Assembly (NCBI GenBank): GCA_013373205.1
Contig: JABXIG010000003.1
Location: forward strand, 558,001 to 622,000
Reading direction: 5' to 3'
DNA length: 64,000 nucleotides
DNA from: Methylocystaceae bacterium
GTDB taxonomy: Bacteria; Pseudomonadota; Alphaproteobacteria; Rhodospirillales; Terasakiellaceae
The notes beneath the pieces were generated by a model. It made no database searches, was not told the origin of the DNA, and saw only the letters and a list, made by a program, of their open reading frames with translations. This document shows positions 54,444-63,299 of this stretch, in pieces; within the stretch, counting starts at the first letter, position 1, and the number at the start of each line of letters is the position of its first letter. The position numbers were made by a program, and so were the translations under genes.

Positions 54444-56027
54444 ATGGATAACGGACAGATTATCGGAACCCCGAAAGAGCTTGCGAAAGGAGAAGCGCGC
54501 GTCGCAATGACTCCTGAGTCTGCAATCCATCTCCAGAAACTTGGATATCGCTGTGCTATTCAGTCCGGCGCGGGCAAACTGGCGGGTTTTTCTGACGATG
54601 CTTATAAAGAAGCAGGCGTTGAAATCATCAAAACGGCCAAAGGATTGTGGGAAAAGGCAGGCATTATCGCCAAAGTTCAACAGCCGGAAAGCCGCGAGCT
54701 GAAATATCTTGCCAAGGGTAAGACGCTGATCTCCTTCTTTAACCCGGCTGGGAACGAAGAAGGCATGGAAGCAGCTAAAACATCCGGTGCAAACGTGATC
54801 GCGATGGAAATGGTCCCGCGGATTTCACGGGCTCAGAAAATGGATGCCTTGTCGTCTATGGCGAACATCGCAGGCTATCGTGCGGTTATCGAAGCAGGGA
54901 ATAACTTCGGTCGTTTCTTCACAGGTCAAATTACAGCTGCGGGTAAAGTTCCCCCTGCCAAAGTTTTGGTTGTCGGTGCGGGTGTTGCCGGTTTGGCTGC
55001 TATTGGGGCTTCTGTCTCTTTGGGTGCAATCACCTATGCATTTGACGTGCGTCCCGAAGTGGCGGAACAAGTTGAATCTATGGGCGCTGAATTCGTTTAT
55101 CTGGATTTTGAAGAAGAACAGCAAGATGGTGCAGAAACTGGCGGTTATGCGTCTGTCTCTTCCCCTGAATTTCGTGAAGCTCAGCTGGCGAAGTTCCGCG
55201 AGTTAGCACCGGAAGTCGATATCGTTATCACAACCGCCCTGATCCCTAACCGCGAAGCGCCGAAGCTTTGGTTGGAAGATATGGTCGCGGCCATGAAAAC
55301 AGGTTCTGTTGTCGTTGATTTGGCTGCAGAACGTGGCGGTAACTGTGAAGGTACTGTCAAGGATGAAAAAGTTGTCACCGATAATGGCGTGACCATCATT
55401 GGCTATACCGACTTCCCATCCCGTATGGCGGCGCAAGCTTCGACCCTTTATTCCACCAACATCCGTCATATGATGACGGACCTGACGCCTGAAAAAGACG
55501 GTCAGGTAAATCATAATATGGAAGATGACGTGATCCGCGGGGCGACTGTGACATTTGAAGGTGATATTACCTTCCCGCCACCCCCGCCGAAAGTTAAAGC
55601 CATTGCCGCGCAAAAGAAACCGGAAGTCAAAGAGCTGACCCCGGAAGAAAAGCGCGAAAAAGAGATTGCAGACTTCAAAGCAGCTAGTAAACAGCAGTTT
55701 ACCTTGCTGGGTGTTGGGGCATTGTTAATGTTGATCGTTGGTGCTTTTGCACCAGCCAGTTTTATGCAGCACTTTATTGTGTTTGTCCTGTCCTGTTTCG
55801 TCGGCTTCCAGGTCATCTGGAATGTCTCGCACTCCTTGCACACACCTTTGATGGCTGTGACCAACGCCATTTCCGGTATCGTGATTTTGGGGGCGGTTTT
55901 ACAGATCGGGTCTGAAAGTAATCTGGTTGCTATTATGGCTGCCATTTCGGTCCTAATCGCGACCATTAACATTGTCGGTGGTTTCCTTGTGACCCGACGC
56001 ATGCTCGCCATGTTCGAAAAGTCCTAA
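54444..56027 (+). CDS. pntA: NAD(P) transhydrogenase subunit alpha, fused form
   Basis: 527 residues covering both parts that many alphaproteobacteria split into PntAA and PntAB. The NAD(H)-binding domain I (about 1-380) has GTPKELAKGEARVAMTP and the Rossmann motif GAGVAGLAA. A charged Pro/Lys linker (about 375-412) leads to four membrane helices (about 420-525). With PntB it uses the proton gradient to transfer hydride from NADH to NADP+. GGAGG precedes the ATG, and pntB follows after 14 bases. Confidence 0.95.
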   Translation: MDNGQIIGTPKELAKGEARVAMTPESAIHLQKLGYRCAIQSGAGKLAGFSDDAYKEAGVEIIKTAKGLWEKAGIIAKVQQPESRELKYLAKGKTLISFFNPAGNEEGMEAAKTSGANVIAMEMVPRISRAQKMDALSSMANIAGYRAVIEAGNNFGRFFTGQITAAGKVPPAKVLVVGAGVAGLAAIGASVSLGAITYAFDVRPEVAEQVESMGAEFVYLDFEEEQQDGAETGGYASVSSPEFREAQLAKFRELAPEVDIVITTALIPNREAPKLWLEDMVAAMKTGSVVVDLAAERGGNCEGTVKDEKVVTDNGVTIIGYTDFPSRMAAQASTLYSTNIRHMMTDLTPEKDGQVNHNMEDDVIRGATVTFEGDITFPPPPPKVKAIAAQKKPEVKELTPEEKREKEIADFKAASKQQFTLLGVGALLMLIVGAFAPASFMQHFIVFVLSCFVGFQVIWNVSHSLHTPLMAVTNAISGIVILGAVLQIGSESNLVAIMAAISVLIATINIVGGFLVTRRMLAMFEKS

Positions 56028-56041
56028 GGAGAGAATAAACA

Positions 56042-57475
56042 ATGACTTATGGTATTTTAACTGCTGCTTATATTTCAGCATCCGTCTTGTTCATCCTGTC
56101 TTTGGGTGGCTTGTCGAACCAAGAAAAAGCCAAACGTGCCGTCTGGTACGGGATCGTCGGTATGGCTGTCGCCGTTCTGATGACCGTCTTCACTTATGGT
56201 GGCGGTAGCCTCGGTTGGTTGATCCCGACTATCCTGATCGGTTCTGTCATCGGCTGGTATGTGGCCGGACGTGTACAAATGACCGAAATGCCACAACTGG
56301 TGGCAGCGCTACACTCCTTCGTAGGTCTCGCAGCTGTCTTCATCGGTTTGAATGCGGAACTGGAACTGCAATCCGTCATGGCAATGAGCGAAGTTGCCCG
56401 TGAAGCCTTAAACGGTTTTGCCCTGAAACTGGCTCATAAAACATCCGTTGAAATCTCCATCCTGAAGGTGGAAGTCTTCTTGGGGATCTTTATCGGTGCG
56501 GTTACTTTCACAGGCTCTATCGTGGCCTTTGGTAAACTTGCAGGTAAGATCGACGGTAAACCGATTAAATTGCCCGGTGGTCACATGTGGAATGCTGTTT
56601 CTGCGGCGTCTTGTTTGATCCTTGGTATCCTATTCTGCAACGATGCGGGCATCTGGACCATGGTTCTGGTTACCATCATCGCAGGCTTTATCGGCTGGCA
56701 CTTGATCATGGGGATCGGCGGGGCGGATATGCCTGTTGTGGTGTCCATGCTGAACTCTTATTCCGGTTGGGCGGCTGCGGCGATTGGTTTCACATTGGGC
56801 AACGATCTGCTGATTGTAACGGGTGCGCTGGTTGGTTCCTCTGGTGCGATTCTGTCTTACATCATGTGTAAAGCCATGAACCGTCATTTTGTCTCCGTTA
56901 TCCTTGGTGGCTTTGGTGGCGATGGTGGCCCGGCGATGGAAGTTGAGGGCGAAATGATCGCCATCGACGCCGACGGTGTGGTCTCTGCTTTGGAAGATGC
57001 TGACAGCATCATCATCATCCCGGGCTACGGTCTGGCCGTGGCGCAAGCTCAACAGTCCGTGTCTGAACTGACGAAGCGTCTGCGCGCCAAAGGTAAAGAA
57101 GTGCGCTTTGCCATTCACCCGGTGGCGGGTCGTTTGCCCGGTCACATGAACGTGTTGTTGGCCGAAGCAAAAGTGCCTTACGACATCGTGATGGAAATGG
57201 ATGAAATCAACGACGATTTCCCCGAAACCGACGTGGCGATTGTCATCGGGTCCAACGATATCGTAAACCCGGCAGCCCAAGATGATCCGAACTCCCCAAT
57301 TGCCGGGATGCCGGTTCTGGAATGCTGGAAAGCCAAGCAGGTGTTTGTTTCCAAACGCGGGCAGGGGACTGGTTATTCCGGTATCGAAAACCCGCTATTC
57401 TACAAAGAAAATACCCGCATGTTCTATGGTGATGCAAAAGCATCTTTGGATACTTTGCTACAAAGTATTAACTAA
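56042..57475 (+). CDS. pntB: NAD(P) transhydrogenase subunit beta
   Basis: 477 residues, the normal size. About nine membrane helices (1-270) form the proton path with PntA. The C-terminal domain III (about 290-477) binds NADP(H) and contains [28 protein letters not shown] and [10 protein letters not shown]-like [17 protein letters not shown] precedes the ATG. A strong terminator follows. Confidence 0.95.
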   Translation: MTYGILTAAYISASVLFILSLGGLSNQEKAKRAVWYGIVGMAVAVLMTVFTYGGGSLGWLIPTILIGSVIGWYVAGRVQMTEMPQLVAALHSFVGLAAVFIGLNAELELQSVMAMSEVAREALNGFALKLAHKTSVEISILKVEVFLGIFIGAVTFTGSIVAFGKLAGKIDGKPIKLPGGHMWNAVSAASCLILGILFCNDAGIWTMVLVTIIAGFIGWHLIMGIGGADMPVVVSMLNSYSGWAAAAIGFTLGNDLLIVTGALVGSSGAILSYIMCKAMNRHFVSVILGGFGGDGGPAMEVEGEMIAIDADGVVSALEDADSIIIIPGYGLAVAQAQQSVSELTKRLRAKGKEVRFAIHPVAGRLPGHMNVLLAEAKVPYDIVMEMDEINDDFPETDVAIVIGSNDIVNPAAQDDPNSPIAGMPVLECWKAKQVFVSKRGQGTGYSGIENPLFYKENTRMFYGDAKASLDTLLQSIN

Positions 57476-57497
57476 AGAATATGCAGCTGTTATAGTT

Positions 57498-57536
57498 AAA
57501 GGGCCAAGCCATCCGGTTTGGCCCTTTTCTTTTTTA
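57498..57536 (+). terminator. Rho-independent terminator of pntAB
   Basis: AAAGGGCCAA pairs perfectly with TTGGCCCTTT across a 10-base loop and is followed by TCTTTTTT. Confidence 0.92.
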
Positions 57537-57553
57537 TAAGCCGGGATACTCAC

Positions 57554-58111
57554 ATGAAACTGGATGCCACCACCGCCCTTGTTGTAATCGACGTTCAAAA
57601 CGCCATTGATGATGAACGTTGGGAGGGCAAGAACCATCCAGACTATATCTCGCGCATTCAGGATTTGCTCTCCATCTGGCGTGGGCGCAATTGGCCGATC
57701 TTTCATATCAAGCATAATTCAGCTGATCCGGATTCCAGCTACTTTGTGGACGGACCGGGCAATGACTTTAAAGATCAGGCTCAACCCTTGCCCGGCGAGA
57801 TCGTGATTGAAAAAACACAAAACTGCGCTTTCATTAAAACAAGCTTGGGGTCCATGCTGCGGATGGAAGGGGCGGAAAAGCTTTTGGTCTGTGGGGTGGT
57901 GACGCAACATAGTGTGGATGCCACGGTGCGCCATGCAGCGGGCCTTGGTTTTGAAACCTATGTGATGAGTGATGCCTGCACCGCCACCCCTGTCAGTGAC
58001 AAGAATGGTCGCTTATGGGATGCGGCAGACGTTCATGCCTTAACGCTTGGCATATTGGATGGGGAATATTGTCAGGTTATGACCATGGGCGATATTTTTG
58101 CGGCAATTTAG
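57554..58111 (+). CDS. Isochorismatase-like (cysteine hydrolase family) protein with Ser at the nucleophile position
   Basis: 185 residues from the ATG at 57554. The fold is recognisable: VVIDVQN with D13, IEKTQNCAFIKTSL with K87, and VVTQHSVDATVRHAAGLGF near 115-133. In this last motif family members normally have T-x-x-C-V; here the residue is S120. D13 and K87 of the usual Asp-Lys-Cys triad are kept. The protein may be a non-canonical hydrolase or a non-enzymatic relative. C91 and C113 are not at the nucleophile position. Confidence 0.8.
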   Translation: MKLDATTALVVIDVQNAIDDERWEGKNHPDYISRIQDLLSIWRGRNWPIFHIKHNSADPDSSYFVDGPGNDFKDQAQPLPGEIVIEKTQNCAFIKTSLGSMLRMEGAEKLLVCGVVTQHSVDATVRHAAGLGFETYVMSDACTATPVSDKNGRLWDAADVHALTLGILDGEYCQVMTMGDIFAAI

Positions 58112-58148
58112 TCATTTGAGCAGGATCAAGTGAGACTAAGACTTTTTT
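58110..58148 (+). terminator. Weak hairpin with U-tract after the isochorismatase-like gene
   Basis: AGTCATTTG and CAAGTGAGACT can pair imperfectly and are followed closely by ACTTTTTTG. A terminator before the hemerythrin gene is possible. Confidence 0.35.
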
Positions 58149-58191
58149 GTTACACTCCTTTAAAAAAAATGAACCGGACAAGGAGCGGATA

Positions 58192-58590
58192 ATGGCACGA
58201 ATAGAATGGTTAGAAGAATATAGCGTCGGTGATGCGGGTATTGACCGTCAGCATCAGGATTTATTTGCCCTGATTGATCGCTTGGATGACGCCAGCCTTG
58301 ACACAAGTGCCATGAGTGTGGCCTTTGAAAAACTTGATCTATATGTGAATGAACATTTCCGCGATGAAGAAGATATCCTCAAACAAGTCGGCTATGACGA
58401 TCTGGATGCCCACCTGCGCCAACACGACGAATTTCGTGATTGGCTCAATACCGCGAAAGCGAGCTTTAAATCTGAACATGGGGATAACGCCGCTGTGGGG
58501 CATAACCTGCAGGTTTTCTTAAAAGACTGGCTCTTGAACCATATTATTAAAACAGATCAGGCTTATAAAAGCTGGTTGGAAGGGCGCTAA
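58192..58590 (+). CDS. Bacteriohemerythrin
   Basis: 132 residues from the ATG at 58192, with AAGGAG upstream. All seven expected di-iron ligands are visible: H21, H55, E59, H74, H78, H117 and D122, in the order and spacing of single-domain hemerythrins. It probably binds O2 (or buffers oxygen/NO) in the cytoplasm. It lies alone, followed by a stretch of REPIN-like repeats. Confidence 0.93.
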   Translation: MARIEWLEEYSVGDAGIDRQHQDLFALIDRLDDASLDTSAMSVAFEKLDLYVNEHFRDEEDILKQVGYDDLDAHLRQHDEFRDWLNTAKASFKSEHGDNAAVGHNLQVFLKDWLLNHIIKTDQAYKSWLEGR

Positions 58591-58607
58591 CCACACTCTC
58601 CTCTAAC

Positions 58608-58682
58608 GTCATCCTCGCGAAGGCGAGGATCCAGCATGCACTTGATCAAACTCCTCTAGGTTCCCGCTTTCGCGGGAATGAC
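58608..58682. repeat. REPIN-like element A
   Basis: 75 bp framed by GTCATCC and GGAATGAC, with two GC-rich hairpins: CCTCGC-GAAG-GCGAGG (58613-58628) and CCCGC-TTTC-GCGGG (58663-58676). This matches the organisation of paired REP sequences. Confidence 0.65.
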
Positions 58683-58756
58683 GGTTTTCCATGACCTATT
58701 TTTCCACAGCAGATTTTTAAAATTGGTTGGTGAAGAGGTTAGATATACACATATAT

Positions 58757-58853
58757 GTCATCCCGCACTTGTTGCGGGACAATCGGCTTGTTTAAACTGG
58801 ATTTACAATCACTCATTATTCAACGGGTTGTCCCGCAATGAATGCGGGATGAC
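58757..58853. repeat. REPIN-like element B, copy 1
   Basis: 97 bp with perfect 10-bp terminal inverted repeats (GTCATCCCGC and GCGGGATGAC). It has two hairpins, TCCCGCA-CTTGT-TGCGGGA and TCCCGCA-ATGAA-TGCGGGA. An inverted relative of the same length lies at 60592-60688. Confidence 0.75.
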
Positions 58854-58866
58854 AGGGGGAAATACT

Positions 58867-58965
58867 GTCATCCCTCTCCCCGTGTCCCTGTGAAAACAGG
58901 GACTTCCCTCCCACCAGAAACCACCCTCAAACAGGCTCCTGTTTTCACAGGAGCACAGGTACAAC
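58867..58965. repeat. REPIN-like element C
   Basis: Begins GTCATCCC and carries two 20-bp palindromes, GTCCCTGTGAAAACAGGGAC (58884-58903) and GCTCCTGTTTTCACAGGAGC (58935-58954), which are inverted relatives of each other. The right boundary is uncertain. Confidence 0.6.
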
Positions 58966-59038
58966 CCATAAAAACGGCATTGCCTACAGGTTGTTTTTTC
59001 GCCATGATAGCCATGGAAAAAGGGTAAGGAACAAGCGC

Positions 59039-60524
59039 GTGGTTAAGATTCAATCAAAAGAGGATTTTAAAGCATGGATGAAGGGGCAACCGCGTACGGT
59101 TGCTGTTGGAATGGCTGCTAGGTTTGGGTTGCGTTTATTTACCAAACTGTCAGTGCATCAATACGAACAAATCAGTGCTCTCATCCTTGCTGCTTTTCGT
59201 TCAGTTTCTGTATCTTGGTTTGCGGGCACATGGCCAGATCATGGGCAAGATATTGTTAGTGCAGCCTTTGAAGCGGCTGATGTTGCATATGACGCCGTTA
59301 ACACCTCTGGGCACGACATTGACAACGGCAATGTTCGCCACTGCAGTCTCCGCCGCATGCGTCGCCAACGTCTCCAACGCCGCCAACGCTACTATCAGCG
59401 CCTACGCCATCGGCTCCATAGGAATATGGTCAGCATTAGATGCTGATATTCAATTTTTCAGACAAACAAATTCCCTTCATCAATTGATGGAGCGTCCCCT
59501 TTGGTTAACGGATATGCCGGAGGATTTGAAACAGAACTGGCAAGAATTAAAAGAAAAGTTGCTGTCCTGTGACGAAGACTGGCAGGTCTGGACAAACTGG
59601 TACGAAGATCGTCTGGTTGGTGGCCCCAAACCCAACGGGCGTTTGGTTATTCAATCTTTGGAAAGAGAACGTATCCTAATTACTGATGAAGACTGGAAAA
59701 AAGGCGCGGCGCATGTCAATGGCTTGATTGCAGACATGGAAGCACGTTTTCAAGTGCCGCAACAAGCTCCGGAAACCATAGAGGTTGAGGTGGATGACGA
59801 GGGTATCCTTCATCAACGCGCGCCCAAAGAGCCGGAAGAGGAAGATGGCGCGGATGATATGTTGGCGGGGGCTTGGGCCGGGCTGAAAGCGCAATGTGGG
59901 TTGTTGTTGGGGATGCGCGAAGGGCAGAATGACCCTGAGTTTCAAGGAGCCATGCAATTATATAACATCGCCTTGGGTGATAGTCTTAAAACAACGAATA
60001 TATATCAACTGGGTCAGATGGGGATTGTGTTACAGCAGATTGCCAGCAAGGTGGGGGAGGGGTATTTCGAATCAGCCGCTAGCATCATCGAGGGGATGGC
60101 GCTTAATCATCAAGAATTTATTCAGCATTTCAAAGAATGGCACGAGTATCAAAATCGCAAGCCTGAGGCTGAACCCACTGCTGAAGCTGTTGGCAGTGCA
60201 CGTAAGTTTATCAATTTCTTGATTGAAAATGGCTATTGCAGCGAAGATTTGGCTGAAAAATTATACCTGATGATCAAGGCCGCTGATGCCGGGCAGCAGT
60301 TTTGGCGTCAGTTGGTTCTGTTGGCAAAAAACCTGTTTATTGCCCCGATGGGAAAAGCGGTTAAGCAAGATAAACCGGATCATCTGGATGAAACCATTGA
60401 ACTGGCGGATCAGGCGGAAGAGTTTATCGAAAATCTGTCCAGCCCTTGGTACTGGGCAGAAATCGCGATCAAGCGGTTGCGCCGTTTGAAGACAGTGCGC
60501 GATCAGGATAAGGACGCAGAGTAA
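59039..60524 (+). pseudogene. Frameshifted gene of unknown function
   Basis: Two reading frames appear to be halves of one gene. The first runs from a GTG at 59039 (AAGGA upstream), giving KIQSKEDFKAWMKGQPRTVA and an Ala-rich helical part. Near 59290-59345 its coding character (Ala-rich) passes to the +1 frame, which continues without interruption to 60524 (FATAVSAACVANVSNAANA, then IWSALDADIQFF, DEDWQVWTNWYEDRLVGG and LITDEDWKKGAAHVNGLI). One extra base, or two lost, would explain this. The C-terminal half is helical and soluble. I do not recognise the function. It could be a sequencing error, a decayed gene or, less likely, programmed frameshifting. Confidence 0.65.
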
Positions 60525-60591
60525 AAACGCATCGTGTTTTTGGCACGTAGGTGCCCGGTGTTTTGCCGCATTGTTGATTTTATATTATTTT

Positions 60592-60688
60592 TCATCCCGG
60601 ATTTATTCCGGGACAACCCGTTGAGGCAAGGCAATAATAAAACCAGCTTAAACAGTCAGATTGTCCCGCAACTAAGGTGCGGGATGAC
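60592..60688. repeat. REPIN-like element B, copy 2 (inverted)
   Basis: 97 bp with ends TCATCCCGG and GCGGGATGAC. Its reverse complement aligns with 58757-58853 along the full length, sharing GCGGGACAATC, TGTTTAA, CTGG and CAACGGGTTGTCCCG. The two copies flank the frameshifted gene in opposite orientation. Confidence 0.75.
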
Positions 60689-60706
60689 ACAGGGGCGCGG
60701 GGCAAT

Positions 60707-60732
60707 AAAAAACGCCCCGACCATGTGGGGCG
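60707..60732 (-). terminator. Rho-independent terminator of the minus-strand ydcH-like gene
   Basis: On the minus strand CGCCCC-ACATGGTC-GGGGCG is followed by six Ts. It lies 33 bases past the stop of the 55-aa DUF465 gene. Confidence 0.85.
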
Positions 60733-60764
60733 GAGCGTTTTCTTTTGATTTCGGTCTGTACCGT

Positions 60765-60932
60765 TTAATGCGGGGACAGGGTTGTGATTTCGTCTTTTAG
60801 CTTAAGCTTCTGTCGCTTGAGATCGTGTAAAAGGTCGTCGTCGGGGTGAGGTCTTAATTCTTCTCGGGAAATTTTTGTTTCCAGTTCTTCGTGCTTAAAC
60901 TTCAGAGATTCAATACGATCTTGTACGCTCAT
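60765..60932 (-). CDS. DUF465/YdcH family small protein, copy 1
   Basis: 55 residues (MSVQDRIESLKFKHEELE at the start, RQKLKLKDEITTL near the end), a two-helix coiled-coil-like protein of the YdcH/DUF465 family. Function unknown. AGGAGG lies about 10 bases before the ATG. A good terminator follows. A related copy, encoded on the opposite strand, lies at 62208-62408. Confidence 0.8.
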   Translation of the reverse strand: MSVQDRIESLKFKHEELETKISREELRPHPDDDLLHDLKRQKLKLKDEITTLSPH

Positions 60933-61032
60933 GCGGACAACCTCCTCGTGACAGTTTTAAAGATACGAATATGTTACAGAAATTTGACCTGAAAAACCAG
61001 AAAAGGATGTTGTGCAACGCAGCAAATCGCAT

Positions 61033-62118
61033 CTAATCGCCAAGGCAAATTCCAAGCCCGCGTGCGGTATCGACCAGCGTGCCTGCGACATCAATATGGT
61101 TGTAGCGTGTGACCACTTCTTCAAGCGGGACATCGACGACTTCGCGGTGTTGCCAAGCGACCATTCGGTTGGTTTTTCCTTCGGCCATCAGGTCAACAGC
61201 CTTGACCCCAAAGGCAGAGGCAATGACGCGATCACGCATGGCAGGGGTGCCGCCGCGTTGCACATGACCAAGCACAGTCACGCGGGTATCCGCCCCGGTT
61301 TCCTTTGCGATCTGATCCCCAATAACGTGACCAACACCGCCATAGTTCATCTTGCCATTTTCGTGGGTCTGCATGATGGCAGAACCATCTTGTGTCTTGA
61401 CGGCTTCGGAAACGACAATCAGGGCATGACTGCGGCCTTCGTCTTCATAGACACGTTGGATTTTTTCTTTGATCTTGGCCATGTCATATTTGATTTCCGG
61501 CACCAAAATGACATCTGCACCGCCAGCGATCCCGGCGTGAAGGGCGATATGTCCGGCGTCACGTCCCATAACTTCCAGCACCATGATACGGTTGTGGCTG
61601 GCGGCTGTTGGATGCAAGCGATCTAGTGCATCAACGGCCACATTGACCGCTGTGGTAAAGCCGATGGTGAATTCGGTGAAAGCCACGTCATTATCAATGG
61701 TCTTGGGAATACCGATAAAAGGGATCTCGCCCAGTTCACACAGCTTGTTCAAAATCTTCATAGAGCCATCCCCGCCAATGCCAATAAGGCCTGCAAGGTC
61801 GAGTTCACGAAACCCGTCGATAAATTCAGCAGATCTATCTTTCAGGCTGCCATCTTCCATGGGGTAGGCGAACGGGTCCCCCTTGTTGGTGGTACCCAAA
61901 AAGGTGCCGCCTTGACGCAGCAACGTGCCGCTAAAGGTTTGCCGACCTAATACTTCTGCATCGACAGGGGTGCTGATTAAACCAAGCGTTCCGTTTTTAA
62001 TCCCGACAACTTCCCAGTCATAGCCATCAATCGCACGTCGTGTCACAGCCCGGATGGCTGCGTTCAGTCCGGCACAGTCCCCGCCGCTTGTTAAAATTCC
62101 GATGCGTTTTTTAGCCAT
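61033..62118 (-). CDS. pfkA: 6-phosphofructokinase (group III type)
   Basis: 361 residues, typical of the longer group III enzymes. It phosphorylates fructose 6-phosphate in glycolysis. Seen: ILTSGGDCAGLNA (9-21), GGDGS at 115-119 and PKTIDND at 138-144, then MGRDAGHIAL. G118 (the E. coli position 104 equivalent) favours ATP, while K139 (position 124 equivalent) is the residue found in PPi-dependent enzymes. The G/K pair is known from ATP-using members of the mixed group, so ATP is the more likely donor, but PPi use cannot be excluded from sequence. It is divergent from the DUF465 gene at 62208. Confidence 0.92.
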   Translation of the reverse strand: MAKKRIGILTSGGDCAGLNAAIRAVTRRAIDGYDWEVVGIKNGTLGLISTPVDAEVLGRQTFSGTLLRQGGTFLGTTNKGDPFAYPMEDGSLKDRSAEFIDGFRELDLAGLIGIGGDGSMKILNKLCELGEIPFIGIPKTIDNDVAFTEFTIGFTTAVNVAVDALDRLHPTAASHNRIMVLEVMGRDAGHIALHAGIAGGADVILVPEIKYDMAKIKEKIQRVYEDEGRSHALIVVSEAVKTQDGSAIMQTHENGKMNYGGVGHVIGDQIAKETGADTRVTVLGHVQRGGTPAMRDRVIASAFGVKAVDLMAEGKTNRMVAWQHREVVDVPLEEVVTRYNHIDVAGTLVDTARGLGICLGD

Positions 62119-62207
62119 GTCTCATCCTTTTTTTGATAGGTCAATGCGCTGAATATGTTATTATCAACTCTACGGACTTATCATGACAATAACAAGTCGG
62201 GAAAGAA

Positions 62208-62408
62208 ATGCCTGAAACCCGTGATTTGCAGGTTAAACTTGCAACCCTTCAAACCGAGCACCGCGATCTGGATGACGTTATCAACCGCTTGGTGGAAGAA
62301 CCACCCTATGATCAGCTTCAGCTGCAACGTTTGAAGAAGAGGAAACTTATCCTGAAAGATCAGATTGCCAAGCTCGAAGCGATTGTGGTGCCGGATATTA
62401 TTGCTTAA
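62208..62408 (+). CDS. DUF465/YdcH family small protein, copy 2
   Basis: 66 residues; LATLQTEHRDLDDVINRLVEE followed by LKKRKLILKDQIAKLE gives the family's helical hairpin. Such genes are often found upstream of purE in alphaproteobacteria, as here. Its stop overlaps the stop of the convergent GGDEF gene in the palindrome TTAA. Function unknown. Confidence 0.85.
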   Translation: MPETRDLQVKLATLQTEHRDLDDVINRLVEEPPYDQLQLQRLKKRKLILKDQIAKLEAIVVPDIIA

Positions 62409-63181
62409 GTTGCTTTTCGGTTTTTATCAGCCTGTTTCAAAATGTCATTGGTGTCTGCGCCAGCTAAAATCGGGCACAGGCCATAGGCGATTTTAACATC
62501 AATGATTGTCCCGTCATGGATCATGGGGCCCTGTTCAATTATTTCTTTCAGACTGTCCATTTTTTTGCGGCTTTGTTCAAGGTCGCTTAACGCCATGACG
62601 ATGCCAAAGCCGTCTCCTCCTAAGGTACCGACTTTATCAATCTCACGCAGATGATTTTTTAGGATATCGGCACAATCACGCAGCATGGCATCACTTGCCA
62701 ACAGACCGTAAGAATTTTTAATTTCTGTATAGTTTGCGATTTGAAAATAAACAAAGCTGCTGGCCGTATTGCTTTGGGCAACGCGTGCGACCATGATGGC
62801 GAGTTCACGTATCAAGGCATGACGGGTAAGCACATGCAAATCGATATGCTGGTCTACACTGCTGGATAGTTTGTTTTCCAGCGTGTGGGTCATGTTTAGT
62901 TCTTCGCGCAGGTGGTCGATCTCTTCCATCAACGAGATAATGGCATCAATCACAGCAGGCGTCAGTTCAGCCTGTGGTATATTCAGAAAAGAAGTTACGT
63001 CATCGACATTTTCTTTTAAAGATCCATAGGATAGGTTGCCAAAGAAGCTATTGCTTCCCGGTTCCTGTTGGCCGTTCGATTGTTTTTTTCGTTTTTGGCC
63101 TTCTTGTTTACGCCCGATATAGGGTTTGATACCTTCGGGTGGTTCAATATCATCGATGGGCATGAGCGCCTCAAATGTCAC
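62405..63181 (-). CDS. Degenerate GGDEF-domain protein
   Basis: 258 residues, no membrane segment. The N-terminal 60 residues are charged and poorly structured, then helical (65-115), then a GGDEF-like fold (about 120-255). The signature is GGDGF (in VGTLGGDGFGIVM) instead of GGDEF/GGEEF, so the catalytic acidic residue is missing and diguanylate cyclase activity is unlikely. It may bind c-di-GMP or GTP or act through protein contacts. It lies between a DUF465 gene and purE but on the opposite strand. Confidence 0.8.
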   Translation of the reverse strand: MTFEALMPIDDIEPPEGIKPYIGRKQEGQKRKKQSNGQQEPGSNSFFGNLSYGSLKENVDDVTSFLNIPQAELTPAVIDAIISLMEEIDHLREELNMTHTLENKLSSSVDQHIDLHVLTRHALIRELAIMVARVAQSNTASSFVYFQIANYTEIKNSYGLLASDAMLRDCADILKNHLREIDKVGTLGGDGFGIVMALSDLEQSRKKMDSLKEIIEQGPMIHDGTIIDVKIAYGLCPILAGADTNDILKQADKNRKAT

Positions 63182-63233
63182 TTCCTGTTATTTCACTACA
63201 ATAGCCTGAAAAGATTGATAAATGTTAAAAACC

Positions 63234-63261
63234 TTGCGTAAATGCAGTTCCTCCATATAAT
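63234..63261 (+). promoter_or_regulatory. Candidate sigma-70 promoter of purEK
   Basis: TTGCGT (63234-63239), a 16-base spacer and a perfect TATAAT (63256-63261), 39 bases before the purE start. Confidence 0.6.
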
Positions 63262-63299
63262 ACGCCCCTTTTTTAGTGTGAGCGAGACAGGGTAAAAAC

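Noticed and set aside
58600-58970. CRISPR array or attachment site
   Set aside because: The repeats are paired hairpins with different stems and irregular spacing, not identical repeats with uniform spacers.
58678-59027. Short open frames downstream of bacteriohemerythrin
   Set aside because: They lie entirely within REPIN-like repeats.
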